Positions 1 to 8,000 of a DNA stretch of 18,317 nt are shown in pieces. A model generated the notes under the pieces. It had not been told where the DNA came from. It did no database searches and saw only the letters and a list, made by a program, of their open reading frames with translations. The position numbers and the translations under genes were made by a program. Every line of letters starts with the position of its first letter. The stretch's first letter is position 1. The stretch covers positions 1-18,317 of the forward strand of contig DASWMI010000174.1 in assembly GCA_036399835.1 (NCBI GenBank). The letters run 5' to 3'. Source of the DNA: DASYML01 sp036399835. Lineage in GTDB: Bacteria > Acidobacteriota > Blastocatellia > Pyrinomonadales > Pyrinomonadaceae.

Positions 1-40
1 AGGAGCAAAGCCGTGCTGACGGATGGAATCTGTCAAACGC

Positions 41-442
41 TCATTTGTCTACGTCGTCGCCGCGTTTGGCGTCGCGTTCGGCGGCACGCGCGTCGAAGAG
101 TTTTTGTTGTTCGGGCGTGAGCAGTGCGCGTATGCGCGTGCGGGAATTCTGACGCAGGGCATCATAACGCGGGCGTACTTCCGTGCGCAGCGCGCGATAC
201 TCGTTGCGTGTCTGGTCCAGTATGGCGCGTATCTCTGTGGCCTGCTGCTCGCTCAGGTTGAGGTCGCGCTTCATCCTCTCGAAAACGTGGTCCTTGTCGC
301 GCTTGTCCCGCTGCTCGGAACGCGCGCTCATGGCACGCAGGCGGTAGGCGCTATCGAGGAGCGCGCCGGTCAGGGAGCCGAGGGCGAAGACGCCCAGGAT
401 GACCAGCCAGATTTTAAGTCGGGTTGTGCCTTGCAGCTTCAT
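41..442 (-). CDS. Membrane-anchored Spy/CnrX-like periplasmic sensor protein
   Basis: A 133-residue protein with one N-terminal hydrophobic helix (about residues 11-29) and a charged, almost entirely helical C-terminal part that should lie in the periplasm. Two LTXXQ-type motifs are visible, LSEQQ at residues 63-67 and LTPEQ at 108-112. They are spaced as in the four-helix hairpin of the Spy/CpxP/CnrX/ZraP (Metal_resist) superfamily. The start codon overlaps the stop of the upstream gene in an ATGA, so translation is probably coupled. It is the last gene of a sigma factor, membrane protein, Spy-like series, which suggests it senses an envelope signal and acts on the anti-sigma factor. Only one histidine (H52) and few methionines are present, so metal binding as in CnrX is doubtful. 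The fold family is a fair call; the role is inferred. Confidence 0.8.
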   Translation of the reverse strand: MKLQGTTRLKIWLVILGVFALGSLTGALLDSAYRLRAMSARSEQRDKRDKDHVFERMKRDLNLSEQQATEIRAILDQTRNEYRALRTEVRPRYDALRQNSRTRIRALLTPEQQKLFDARAAERDAKRGDDVDK

Positions 443-870
443 CTGGCAGCCTCCCGCTCGTCTTCGTTCAAGATAGTCGCCAGCACTTCATCGTTCGAGA
501 GTGTGTTGGCGTCCGCGAAAACCACCTGCTCAATCCCGGCATCGCGTGGGCCCAGGAGAGCCTCTACATTAAAGCTTCCCGCGGGCTGCGCCACGGGCCC
601 GGCAGACCAGAAGAGTGCCAGGGCGAAGACTGCGACCAGCACCATCGCGGGCACTGCACGCCAGGCGACGCCAAGCAGCGTCAGCCAGCTCTCTCCGGTC
701 TCGCGCCGCTCTTGCTCGGCTTTAATCCGCGAGCGTATGCGCGCGTAAAGGAAGGGCGAGGCGGCGACCCCTTCTGCTTCGGTCTCATTTGAGGCCGCAG
801 AGCGAACGACTTCAAGACCGAGCCTGTCGAGCCGTTCATCCAATTCGTGTTTACTCTTTTTGCCGGGCAT
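439..870 (-). CDS. Single-pass membrane protein, probable anti-sigma factor
   Basis: A 143-residue protein with a charged N-terminal cytoplasmic part (residues 1-68), one transmembrane helix (about 72-90) and a C-terminal part of about 50 residues expected in the periplasm. The segment at 39-57, beginning PFLYARIRSRIK, is amphipathic and basic and could be the sigma-binding helix. I see no zinc anti-sigma motif (HxxxCxxC). The call therefore rests on topology and on its place 74 bases after an ECF sigma gene on the same strand. An AGGTGA-like ribosome site lies about 8 bases before the ATG. It overlaps the next gene by 4 bases, so the two products are probably made together. The protein is certainly a plausible gene; the anti-sigma role is inferred from position. 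Confidence 0.7.
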   Translation of the reverse strand: MPGKKSKHELDERLDRLGLEVVRSAASNETEAEGVAASPFLYARIRSRIKAEQERRETGESWLTLLGVAWRAVPAMVLVAVFALALFWSAGPVAQPAGSFNVEALLGPRDAGIEQVVFADANTLSNDEVLATILNEDEREAAR

Positions 871-944
871 TGTCTTTCACCTGCTCCCTGCCGATATTTC
901 TGCGGAAGGCTTCATCAATAAAAACGCGTGTGGAGGATTCGCGG

Positions 945-1568
945 TTACAGGAATCTCTCAAGTACACGGCGCAGGCTCCGGCGCGCTCTATGCGCGCGGA
1001 CCTTGACCTTTGAGCTGGACCAGCGTGTTGATTCCGCAATCTCTCTGACGGACATCCCTTCTACGTCGAGCATGACGAGCACCAGCCTGTCTTCGGGGCT
1101 GAGACGCGAGAGGAGCTTGCCCGCCAGGTCACGCGCGATGGTCGCAGACTCTATATCGCTCCCGACTCCTACGGCGCGCAGTTGCTCCTTCAACCAGGCG
1201 GATTCTTCTTCGGAAACATTGCTGAGAGGGCTTTCGGGCCGCCGCTTGATGCGTCGCAGCTCGTCGTAACAAGAGTTAAAGGCGATGCGCGCCAGCCACC
1301 CGGCAAATGAGGTCTCCTGCTGGTTGGAAAAATCTTTGAGGGCGAAATAGGCTTTGGTAAAGCTTTCCTGAACGATTTCCTCTATCTGCTCCGGTTGACG
1401 AAAGAAGCGGCTCGCAATCAGCGAGACACGCCGCCTGTGGCGTGTGAAGAGTTCTTCAAAGGCGTCTTCGTCACCCGCGCGAACCCGCGCCACAAGCTCT
1501 ACATCGGACGGCCCGGCGGATGAGTCCGTCTTCGACGGGAGATTGGCTGGGTCAGAGTTATCTGCCAT
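945..1568 (-). CDS. ECF-type RNA polymerase sigma factor (RpoE-like)
   Basis: A 207-residue sigma-70 family factor of the extracytoplasmic-function class, which redirects RNA polymerase to a small regulon. Region 2 covers about residues 23-110, with the core-binding and -10 recognition part around EEIVQESFTKAYFALKDF and WLARIAFNSCYDELRR. Region 4 covers about 148-203, with the helix-turn-helix MSVREIAESTRWSSSKVKVR that reads the -35 element. Regions 1.1 and 3 are absent, as expected for this class. A 20-residue acidic, Ser/Pro-rich N-terminal tail precedes region 2. No good ribosome site is seen before the ATG. The downstream gene encodes a membrane protein that is probably its inhibitor. The sigma identity is secure; its ECF subgroup and targets are not known from the sequence. 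Confidence 0.95.
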   Translation of the reverse strand: MADNSDPANLPSKTDSSAGPSDVELVARVRAGDEDAFEELFTRHRRRVSLIASRFFRQPEQIEEIVQESFTKAYFALKDFSNQQETSFAGWLARIAFNSCYDELRRIKRRPESPLSNVSEEESAWLKEQLRAVGVGSDIESATIARDLAGKLLSRLSPEDRLVLVMLDVEGMSVREIAESTRWSSSKVKVRAHRARRSLRRVLERFL

Positions 1569-1583
1569 GTCGCGTATCAGACT

Positions 1584-1589
1584 ATTATA
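1584..1589 (-). promoter_or_regulatory. Possible -10 element of the sigma factor gene
   Basis: On the minus strand a perfect TATAAT lies 15 bases before the sigma gene ATG, in an A/T-rich stretch unlike the surrounding DNA. No convincing -35 hexamer is found at 16-18 bases, so this may be a weak or activated promoter, or chance. If real, transcription would start only a few bases before the ATG, giving an almost leaderless mRNA. That would agree with the lack of a ribosome site. Confidence 0.3.
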
Positions 1590-1615
1590 GAGAATATTTC
1601 AAAACCGGAAGATAA

Positions 1616-1738
1616 GCCACAGAGGCACGGAGACACGGAGAACAAAACAGAGAGACAGAGAATAAGAAGGAGAGATGTGTTGAAAACTCTTCTTACATTT
1701 TCATTTATCTTCTCTCTGTGTCTCCGTGCCTCTGTGGC
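1616..1738. repeat. Inverted repeat with 21-bp perfect arms (CACAGAGGCACGGAGACAC family)
   Basis: The arm GCCACAGAGGCACGGAGACAC at 1616-1636 (21 bp) is exactly repeated in inverse orientation at 1718-1738. Similarity continues inward for several more bases (GGAGAA against AGAGAGA). The arms enclose about 80 bp of A/G-rich then T/C-rich sequence. The word 'CACAGAGGCACGGAGACAC' recalls short noncoding repeats I remember from intergenic DNA of several phyla, so this is probably a nonautonomous, MITE-like or REP-like element. No ORF is inside. It sits between the Spy-like gene and the sigma gene and may lie in the leader of the latter. Confidence 0.75.
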
Positions 1739-1763
1739 TAATTTTGAAATCCGCCCGTCCGGT

Positions 1764-1802
1764 AAAAATAAAGCGGCAGCCCCTTTACTCTTTGGAGCTG
1801 CC
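1764..1802 (-). terminator. Rho-independent terminator of the Spy-like gene
   Basis: Read on the minus strand, GGCAGCTCC pairs with GGGGCTGCC (nine pairs, one of them T-G) around a 10-base loop, and is followed at once by GCTTTATTTTTA. It lies about 110 bases after the stop of the LTXXQ protein gene. It would separate that transcript from the sigma operon. The T-rich tail is on the correct side for minus-strand transcription. Confidence 0.6.
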
Positions 1803-1808
1803 CTTTAA

Positions 1809-1838
1809 GCTGGCCCCGCGGCGGCCAGCGATTTTTTT
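1809..1838 (+). terminator. Hairpin plus T7 tract, terminator-like on the plus strand
   Basis: GCTGGCC (1809-1815) and GGCCAGC (1823-1829) form a 7-bp G/C-rich stem with a 7-base loop, followed by GA and seven Ts. This is a textbook intrinsic terminator for plus-strand transcription, yet all nearby genes are on the minus strand. It may end an unseen small or antisense RNA, or block read-through into the minus-strand genes. Confidence 0.5.
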
Positions 1839-1910
1839 GTCTAGAGAATCGTCATCCGGCAGAAGGCGCGTGTGCTTTGTCTGCGAGCGCCTCCGCTCTC
1901 AAGACAAGGA

Positions 1911-2462
1911 TTAGTTGCTCTGGACTCTCTTTGCGCCGCGCCGCGCGCGTCGCTCCTGTCTCTTTTGCTCCCACTGCTGGCGCTCGGCCTGTAGCTGCGA
2001 TTTCTGTTCCGCCGTCAGCACGTTGTACATCTCGTACATCATACGCGCACGCGCCACTTCACGTTCGACCTGCGCATTGGCACGCGCCTGCGCCGCCGCG
2101 CGCACCGCGTTCTCATCAAACGTGCCGCCATTAAAGATGCCAAACTCGCTGCGGCGTCCTGCGCGTCCTGCGCCGCGCCTCTGCTGGCGCTCGGCCCTGG
2201 CGCTCTCACGATAACGAGCGGCGATCTGCTTCATCTGTTCCTTCTGCGCGTCCGTCAGGTTGAGCTTCTCGGCGAAGCGAACACCGAAGCCGCCCTTCAT
2301 CCCGCGATGATCGCCACCGCCGCGACCCCATTGCCGTCCGGCGCGCTCCTGCCCGCCCTGTCCCTGCGTCGTGGGCTGCTGTGCCAACCCGATGGCCGTC
2401 AGCGTCAAGGCTACGGCCAGCGCCCCGCCCATGATGATCTTCTTTGAACCGGTTAACTTCAT
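1911..2462 (-). CDS. Secreted Spy/CpxP-like LTXXQ-motif protein
   Basis: A 183-residue periplasmic protein. I chose the ATG at 2462 over in-frame upstream starts (2507, 2504). It is preceded by GGAG about 12 bases upstream and begins a normal signal peptide (KK, then a hydrophobic stretch at 9-25, probable cleavage after GLA27). A Gly/Arg/Gln-rich linker follows. Then come two LTXXQ motifs, LTDAQ at 69-73 and LTAEQ at 149-153, diagnostic of the Spy/CpxP family of ATP-independent periplasmic chaperones and stress sensors. The C-terminus is very basic (RQERRARRGAKR). It lies upstream of the sigma gene but is cut off from it by a terminator, so it may be a target of that sigma factor. Family call good; chaperone activity is not shown. 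Confidence 0.8.
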   Translation of the reverse strand: MKLTGSKKIIMGGALAVALTLTAIGLAQQPTTQGQGGQERAGRQWGRGGGDHRGMKGGFGVRFAEKLNLTDAQKEQMKQIAARYRESARAERQQRRGAGRAGRRSEFGIFNGGTFDENAVRAAAQARANAQVEREVARARMMYEMYNVLTAEQKSQLQAERQQWEQKRQERRARRGAKRVQSN

Positions 2463-2664
2463 TTTTTTCTTAATCTCCAGAATATTGATTTGACTGGGCC
2501 GCATCATATACGCGGGAGAGAGTGTGTGTCTGACGCCTCAATCCGGCCATTCAATATGCAAGACGAGGGGCGGGAGCGTACGGTTACAACTTTCTACAGG
2601 CCGCGGCCAGCAGAGGCATCCAGAGACCAGATGACGGTTGACGATTCCGGACCAGTTCATGCTC

Positions 2665-3423
2665 TCACTCGGGCACGAGCGCGAGGCGAAAACCCATCAG
2701 TGACCATTCGGCATCACCCTCGACTTCGTTGATATAAGAAAAGTCGCCCGGCGCGTTCGACCCGACCGCGTAACACTTCGCGTTGCCCTGCTCATCGCTG
2801 TAAAAACCCAGTTCGAGCGTCTCCGTCTCGCTCCATTCGGGATGAAAGATGGTCCCTATGAGATTGAAGACGGCTGGCGGGCAGACGGTCAGGCGATAAT
2901 GCGTCGGCAGGAGGTGGCGAGCGCGCCAATCTTCGTTGACGACGCGTATGAATTCGCGCAGGCTGAGATAGTTATGAGCGTAGCGCGTGCCGTTCATCAT
3001 CCCTGCGCGGCCCATGTAGGGCGCGAACGGGTCTGCGGCGGCATCGTGGCCGTAAGGCGTGCCGTAGAACTGCCTGTTGCCCGGCAGATAACGCGGCTTG
3101 GCTGTCGTTTCCACACCGATGATGCATCCCTGATGCCGTCTGTGGCCTTCGATGAGACGTTCGAGATAGCTCGGCCCATGCTCATGCGGCCTCTTGAAAT
3201 CTCGCGTCGCCAGAGGATAGAGCCTTGCCAGATAGGAATCATCGAGCGGCAAGACATCCGATGTCGGAATAATGTGCCACTCGATATTGAAGTGGCCGAG
3301 GCCTTCGGCCATCTCCTGCGGCAGCTCAAGCTTTGTCGCGCCGTCAGCGAGCAGCTCCGTAGAAGGCCCGAGCTTGAAAAACTCACGCAACCGACTCGCC
3401 TCTTTTTCCATCCAATCTGTCAT
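2665..3423 (-). CDS. Unrecognised 252-residue protein
   Basis: I do not recognise this protein. It is probably soluble: no signal peptide or membrane helix is seen. It is rich in aromatic residues and histidine. Conspicuous stretches are HFNIEWHIIPTSDVLPLDD (about 44-62), LPGNRQFYGTPYGHDAAADP (113-132), the proline and histidine-rich part around LLPTHYRLTVCPPAVFNLIG, and an acidic C-terminal third ending GFRLALVPE. The ending resembles formylglycine-generating-enzyme proteins, but the rest does not. An AGGAG ribosome site lies about 10 bases before the ATG. Amino-acid usage and third-position G/C suggest a real gene. It is divergent from the efflux operon, so the 209-base gap may hold promoters for both. 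Confidence 0.75.
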   Translation of the reverse strand: MTDWMEKEASRLREFFKLGPSTELLADGATKLELPQEMAEGLGHFNIEWHIIPTSDVLPLDDSYLARLYPLATRDFKRPHEHGPSYLERLIEGHRRHQGCIIGVETTAKPRYLPGNRQFYGTPYGHDAAADPFAPYMGRAGMMNGTRYAHNYLSLREFIRVVNEDWRARHLLPTHYRLTVCPPAVFNLIGTIFHPEWSETETLELGFYSDEQGNAKCYAVGSNAPGDFSYINEVEGDAEWSLMGFRLALVPE

Positions 3424-3632
3424 CTATGACGCGCTCCTCACCCGTGACATGTTCGACACTGTAATACATTTAATTGCAAATTTCTTGTGATGAATAAAGG
3501 CGGAGCAAAGATTAGCTTGACCTTCATCATCCTAACTGCCGACGCTCTCTTGGTTTGATTGAAAATATTCGTAACCGTAACTGGCCGCGCCGCGTCTTCA
3601 AATAAGAGATTAAAAAGGGTCTAAGGGTACTT
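3424..3632. promoter_or_regulatory. Divergent intergenic region before the efflux operon
   Basis: This 209-base gap lies between two divergent genes and is clearly more A/T-rich than its flanks. Promoters for both genes are expected here. I see no strong -35/-10 pair. A plus-strand candidate is TTGATT, 17 bases, TAACTG, which is weak at -10. A short direct repeat (CGTAAC CGTAAC, just after AATATT) near it could be a regulator site. The adaptor gene has an AAGGG ribosome site about 8 bases before its ATG. Confidence 0.35.
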
Positions 3633-4967
3633 ATGTCTGTATTTTCCTCCCAGAGGATTCACACTACCACACTGGTTTACTGCCTGCTCGCCCTGTTGCT
3701 CGCCTGCGCAGGCTGCGGGCGTTCCGAACCGAAGGCGAGGGCCAAGGAAGAGCCTCGCAGAGACAACGCGGCGACGGCCTCGGAAACCGCTCCCATCACC
3801 GTCACGACCGCCACGGCTCAAGCGCGCGAAGTTCCGTCTTTCATACAGGCGACGGGGAGCCTGGTCGCAGACGAAACATCTGATGTCGCGTCGCAAGCCT
3901 CCGGGCAGGTCGTGGCGACTCCGGTCAGCGTCGGCGCTTTCGTCCGGCAGGGCACAGTCATCGCGCGCTTGAACGACAGGGACGCGCGGCTGCGTCTGCA
4001 ACAGGCTCAGGCCGGAGTCCAGCAGGCTATCGCGGGTGTCAGGCAGGCCGAAGCGCGTTTGGGTCTGCGTCCAGGCGGAAATTTCGACGCCAGCTCGATT
4101 CCAGAGGTGCGTAGCGCGGGTTCAAATCTCGAACAGGCGCAGGCAGAGCTGCGTCTGGCAGAGGCCAACGAAAGACGTTACCGCGAGCTGGTCGAGACGG
4201 GCGATGTAGCCGTCAGCGTTTATGACCAATACCGCACGCAGAGGGATACCGCCAGAGCGCGAGTCAACGCCGCGCGCCAGCAGCTAGAAGTCGCCATCAA
4301 CACTGCGCGGCAGAGCAACCAGGCCATCCAGACAGCCGAGGCTGCCGTCACGTCCGCGCGCGCGCAGGCCGCCATCGCGCAGAAGGCCGTCGCCGATACG
4401 ACGATTCGCGCGCCCTATGCCGGCTATATCAGCAATCGTCCTATCGCCGTCGGCGAATATGTCACGCCCGCTTCAATCGCGGCCACGCTCTTGCGCACCA
4501 ACCCTATCAAATTGCAGTTGCAGGTGGCGGAAGCCGAAGCGCCCTATATCACGCAGGGGATGGGCGTCTCGCTGGAGGTTGACGCGCACAAGGATAAAAA
4601 GTTTGCGGGGCAGGTGACGGCTGTCAACCCTGCGATTGACCCCGCCTCGCGCGCCGTGACGGTCGAGGCCGTGGTCCAAAACGGCGACAACGCGCTGCGC
4701 TCCGGCATGTTTGCCACCGCGCGCATCGTTCGCCCCGGAGGAAATAAAGCCGTCTTTGTCCCGCGCGCGGCGGTCCTCTCTGACCCGAACACACAATCCT
4801 TCCGCGTCTTTGTGGTCCAGGGCAACACGGCGAAATTGCGCGTCGTGCAGATCGGCACGGAAGAGGGCGAGATGGTCCAAATCCTTTCCGGCGTCAACGC
4901 GGATGAAACGGTCGCAACCAGCAACCTACAGCAACTGTACGAAGGCGCGCGTGTCCGAGTGCAATAA
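3633..4967 (+). CDS. RND efflux periplasmic adaptor subunit (HlyD/MexA family), lipoprotein
   Basis: A 444-residue membrane fusion protein that would link the inner-membrane pump to the outer-membrane channel. The N-terminus is a lipoprotein signal with lipobox LLAC, giving a lipidated Cys25. An Ala/Glu/Lys-rich linker follows. The first half of the lipoyl domain is around residues 67-110 (ATGSLVADETSDVASQASGQ). A long Gln/Ala/Arg-rich coiled-coil hairpin runs from about 115 to 250. The second lipoyl half is IRAPYAGYISNRPIAVGEYV (about 256-276), followed by the beta-barrel and membrane-proximal domains to the C-terminus. Length is slightly above the usual 370-400 residues. It is the first gene of the operon; the pump gene follows after 109 bases that contain two hairpins. 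Confidence 0.93.
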   Translation: MSVFSSQRIHTTTLVYCLLALLLACAGCGRSEPKARAKEEPRRDNAATASETAPITVTTATAQAREVPSFIQATGSLVADETSDVASQASGQVVATPVSVGAFVRQGTVIARLNDRDARLRLQQAQAGVQQAIAGVRQAEARLGLRPGGNFDASSIPEVRSAGSNLEQAQAELRLAEANERRYRELVETGDVAVSVYDQYRTQRDTARARVNAARQQLEVAINTARQSNQAIQTAEAAVTSARAQAAIAQKAVADTTIRAPYAGYISNRPIAVGEYVTPASIAATLLRTNPIKLQLQVAEAEAPYITQGMGVSLEVDAHKDKKFAGQVTAVNPAIDPASRAVTVEAVVQNGDNALRSGMFATARIVRPGGNKAVFVPRAAVLSDPNTQSFRVFVVQGNTAKLRVVQIGTEEGEMVQILSGVNADETVATSNLQQLYEGARVRVQ

Positions 4968-4973
4968 GAGAAT

Positions 4974-5055
4974 TTGCGATTTTCGATTGGACCAGGATGA
5001 GAACTCAACTCAAATAATCTTCCGTCCGCTCCCAATCTAAAATCTAAAATCGCAA
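4974..5055. repeat. Intergenic inverted repeat (TTGCGATTTT ... GATTGG arms)
   Basis: TTGCGATTTT at 4974-4983 pairs with AAAATCGCAA at 5046-5055. Inside it, GATTGG at 4985-4990 pairs with CCAATC at 5032-5037. The right side carries one extra AATCTA-type unit, so the arms differ by a short internal duplication. The loop is about 40 bases. Runs of 'AATCTAAAATC' resemble short noncoding repeats I remember from intergenic regions of several bacteria, so a REP-like element is likely. It begins 6 bases after the adaptor stop codon and could form a stable hairpin in the operon mRNA. Confidence 0.65.
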
Positions 5056-5058
5056 CTC

Positions 5059-5073
5059 ACAAACGGGGTTTGT
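5059..5073 (+). promoter_or_regulatory. Small hairpin over the pump gene ribosome site
   Basis: ACAAAC (5059-5064) and GTTTGT (5068-5073) form a perfect 6-bp stem with a 3-base GGG loop, ending three bases before the pump ATG. The GGGG in and beside the loop is the only Shine-Dalgarno-like sequence for this gene, about 8 bases from the ATG. The hairpin could present or hide the site. It could also be a DNA operator. The function is not established. Confidence 0.35.
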
Positions 5074-5076
5074 TAT

Positions 5077-8000
5077 ATGCAGAAGTTGGCAGAAATTTGC
5101 GTGCGGCGGCCCGTCTTTGCGACCGTCATTATTCTCCTCTTGACGGTCATCGGCGGCTTCTCCTTCTTTACGCTCGGCGTTGACCGCTTCCCGAAGATTG
5201 ACATCCCGACCGTCTCCGTCTCGACGACTAATACGGGCGCAGCCCCGCAGGAGATTGAGACCGAGATTACGGACATCATCGAAGGCGCGGTCAACACCGT
5301 ACCGGGGATAGACGAGATGCGCTCGTCCTCTGCGCAGGGGCGCTCGAACGTGACGATCAACTTCAATCTCGAAAAAGACCCCGACCTCGCTACCCAGGAG
5401 GTGCGCGATAAAGTCAGCACGATTATCAACCGCCTGCCGGAGACAGCCGACCCGCCCGTTGTCAGGAAATCCGACCCCGACTCGCAGCCCGTCCTCGTCT
5501 ACGCCATCAGCGCGCCGCGCTCGTCCATAGAGCTGACCCAACTGGTCCAGAATCAGATTCAGGAGCGTATAGAGTCAGCCGACGGCGTTGGCGAAGTGGT
5601 GGTCTTCGGCGGCAGACAGCGTGAGATTAAGGTCTATGTCGAACCGGACCGCCTGCGCGCTTACAACCTGTCCGTGACGGAAGTCTCAAACGCCCTGCGT
5701 GCGCAGAACCTGGAACTGCCCGGCGGGCGTCTTGACGAGGGCGCGCGGACCGTGACGCTGCGCACGCTCTCGCGCATCACGAGGGTCGAAGATTTTAACA
5801 ATATCGTAATCACGACGAGGAACGGCTATCCGGTCAAGATTAGCGACATCGGGCGCGTCGAAGACAGCGGCGTTGACCCTACTTCTGCCGCCTCGCTCAA
5901 CGGCGTGCCGTCCGTCTCGCTCGGCATACGCAAACAGTCCGGCGCGAATACCATCGCCGTCATCAATGCTGTCAAGCGGCGCATGGCGGAGATTCAGCCG
6001 CTCTTGCCGCCCGACATCAAGATTGCCGTCACGCGCGACCAGTCGGAATTTATCGAGACCTCGCTTCACGCCATCGAAGAGCACTTGATTGTCGGCGGGC
6101 TGCTCGCGGCCCTCATCGTCTTTCTCTTCCTGTGGAATTTTCGCTCGACGGTTATCGCCGCGCTCGCCATCCCGACCTCCATTATCTCTGCCTTCGCGCT
6201 CATCTCAGCGCTCGGCTATTCGCTCAACCAGATGACCATGCTCGCGCTGACGCTAATGGTCGGCATCGTCATTGACGACGCGATTGTGGTGCTTGAAAAC
6301 ATCTTTCGCTTCGTCGAAGAGAAGGGGATGCACCCGTTTCAGGCGGCCATAGAGGGGACGCGAGAAATCGGTCTCGCGGTGATGGCGACGACTCTTTCCC
6401 TGCTCGCGGTCTTTATTCCGGTCGGGTTTATGAGCGGCATCGTCGGACGCTTTATGTCTTCGTTTGGTTTGACCAGCGCCGCCGCGATTGCCGTCTCGCT
6501 GATCGTCTCGTTCACGCTCACGCCGATGCTCGCGGCGCGCTGGATTAAGCCTCCGAAGGAAACCATCACGCCTGAAGATGTGCCTCTCGGCGCTGGCGTC
6601 GGAGGCGACGGCGGCAGCGATGATGGGCCGCTGCCCGAACACCTGCGCGAAGGGAAGCAAGAGGAGAAAGAGAAGGACCATGTCTCGTCTTCAAAGGGCG
6701 GGCGCTTCTATCGCCCGATTGACCGCACTTACATGTGGATGCTCAGGTGGTCCATGGCGCATCGCTGGGTCATCGCAGTCATCTGCCTTTTCGTCGTCGC
6801 TTCAATCTGGCCGCTGTACCGCGTGGTCGGTTACAACTTCCTGCCGGATGAAGACGAGTCTTCGTTTCAAGTCTCTTTGCGTGCGCCGCAGGGGACGAGC
6901 CTTCCGGCGACTCAAAGTATTCTGGAACGCGTCGCGCGTGACGTGCGCGAGCAGATTCCCGGTGTCGAAGGTACGCTCGTCAACGCGGGCGGAGGCGGCG
7001 GCCAGTCAGCGCCGAATTCAGGCTCGGTCCAGGTCCGGCTCAAGCCTGTCGCGGAACGCAAATTCTCGCAGACAGACTTGATTCAGCAGACGCGCGACAT
7101 GATACGAAAAAGGAAGTATCCGAAAGAGTATGTCATCAACGCTTCGGGCGGGTCTTCCATTGGCGCGAGTCTGGGCGGTGGTCGCGGCGGCTCGTCTCTC
7201 GGATTCTTTATCAGCGGCCCTGACATCGAGAAGCTGGATGAATACTCGAACAAGTTGGTCGAGCGTCTCAAGCAGGACCAGAACTTCCGCGATGCGGACC
7301 GCTCGCTCCAACTCACCAGCCCTGAGGTGCGCATCATCATTGACCGCCAGCGCGCGGCAGACCTCGGCGTCAAGGCCGGCGATGTGGCGCAGGCGCTCAA
7401 CACGCTCGCCGCAGGGCAGCGCGTCACCACCTACAGCGAAGGCTCGGACCAGATTGATGTCGTCGTGCGCGCGGGCGAAGAGTTCCGGCGCACACGCGAG
7501 AACCTGAGCAACTTCACTGTCGCCTCGTCTTCGGGCGGGACCGTCGGTCTGGAAAAACTCGTGCATCTGGAAGAGGGCGAAAGCCCCGCCTCGATTGACC
7601 GTCTCAACAGGCAACGGCAGGTGACTATCTCTGCCAGCCTTGCGCCGAACGGCTCGGAGTCGGATGCGCTGGTCGCCATCCAGCGTTATGCGAAAGAGTT
7701 GAAGATGGAGGCGGGCTACCAGACGGGCGTGACGGGCCAATCGAAAGAGCTGCAACGCGCGAACCAGTCTTTCATGCTCGCCTTTCTGCTCTCGTTTATC
7801 TTTATGTATCTCATCCTAGCGGCGCAGTTCGAGTCGTTTATACATCCGGTGACTATCTTGCTCACCCTGCCGCTCTCGATACCGTTCGCGCTGCTCTCAA
7901 CTTTAATCGCGGGGCAAAGGCTCAATATCTTTTCCGCGCTCGGAATCTTACTGCTCTTCGGCATCGTCAAGAAGAACGCTATCTTGCAGATTGACCACAC

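Noticed and set aside
23..748. A 241-codon plus-strand open frame at the left edge
   Set aside because: It is antisense to the Spy-like and anti-sigma genes, which have coherent topology, motifs and a 4-base overlap.
2665..3423. A formylglycine-generating-enzyme (sulfatase-modifying) protein, from its GFRLAL ending
   Set aside because: Only the last residues resemble that family. The conserved Trp/Gly/Asn core and active-site cysteines are not seen.
7018..7755. A 245-codon minus-strand open frame inside the pump gene
   Set aside because: The pump reading frame is continuous and carries all conserved motifs, so this is a shadow.
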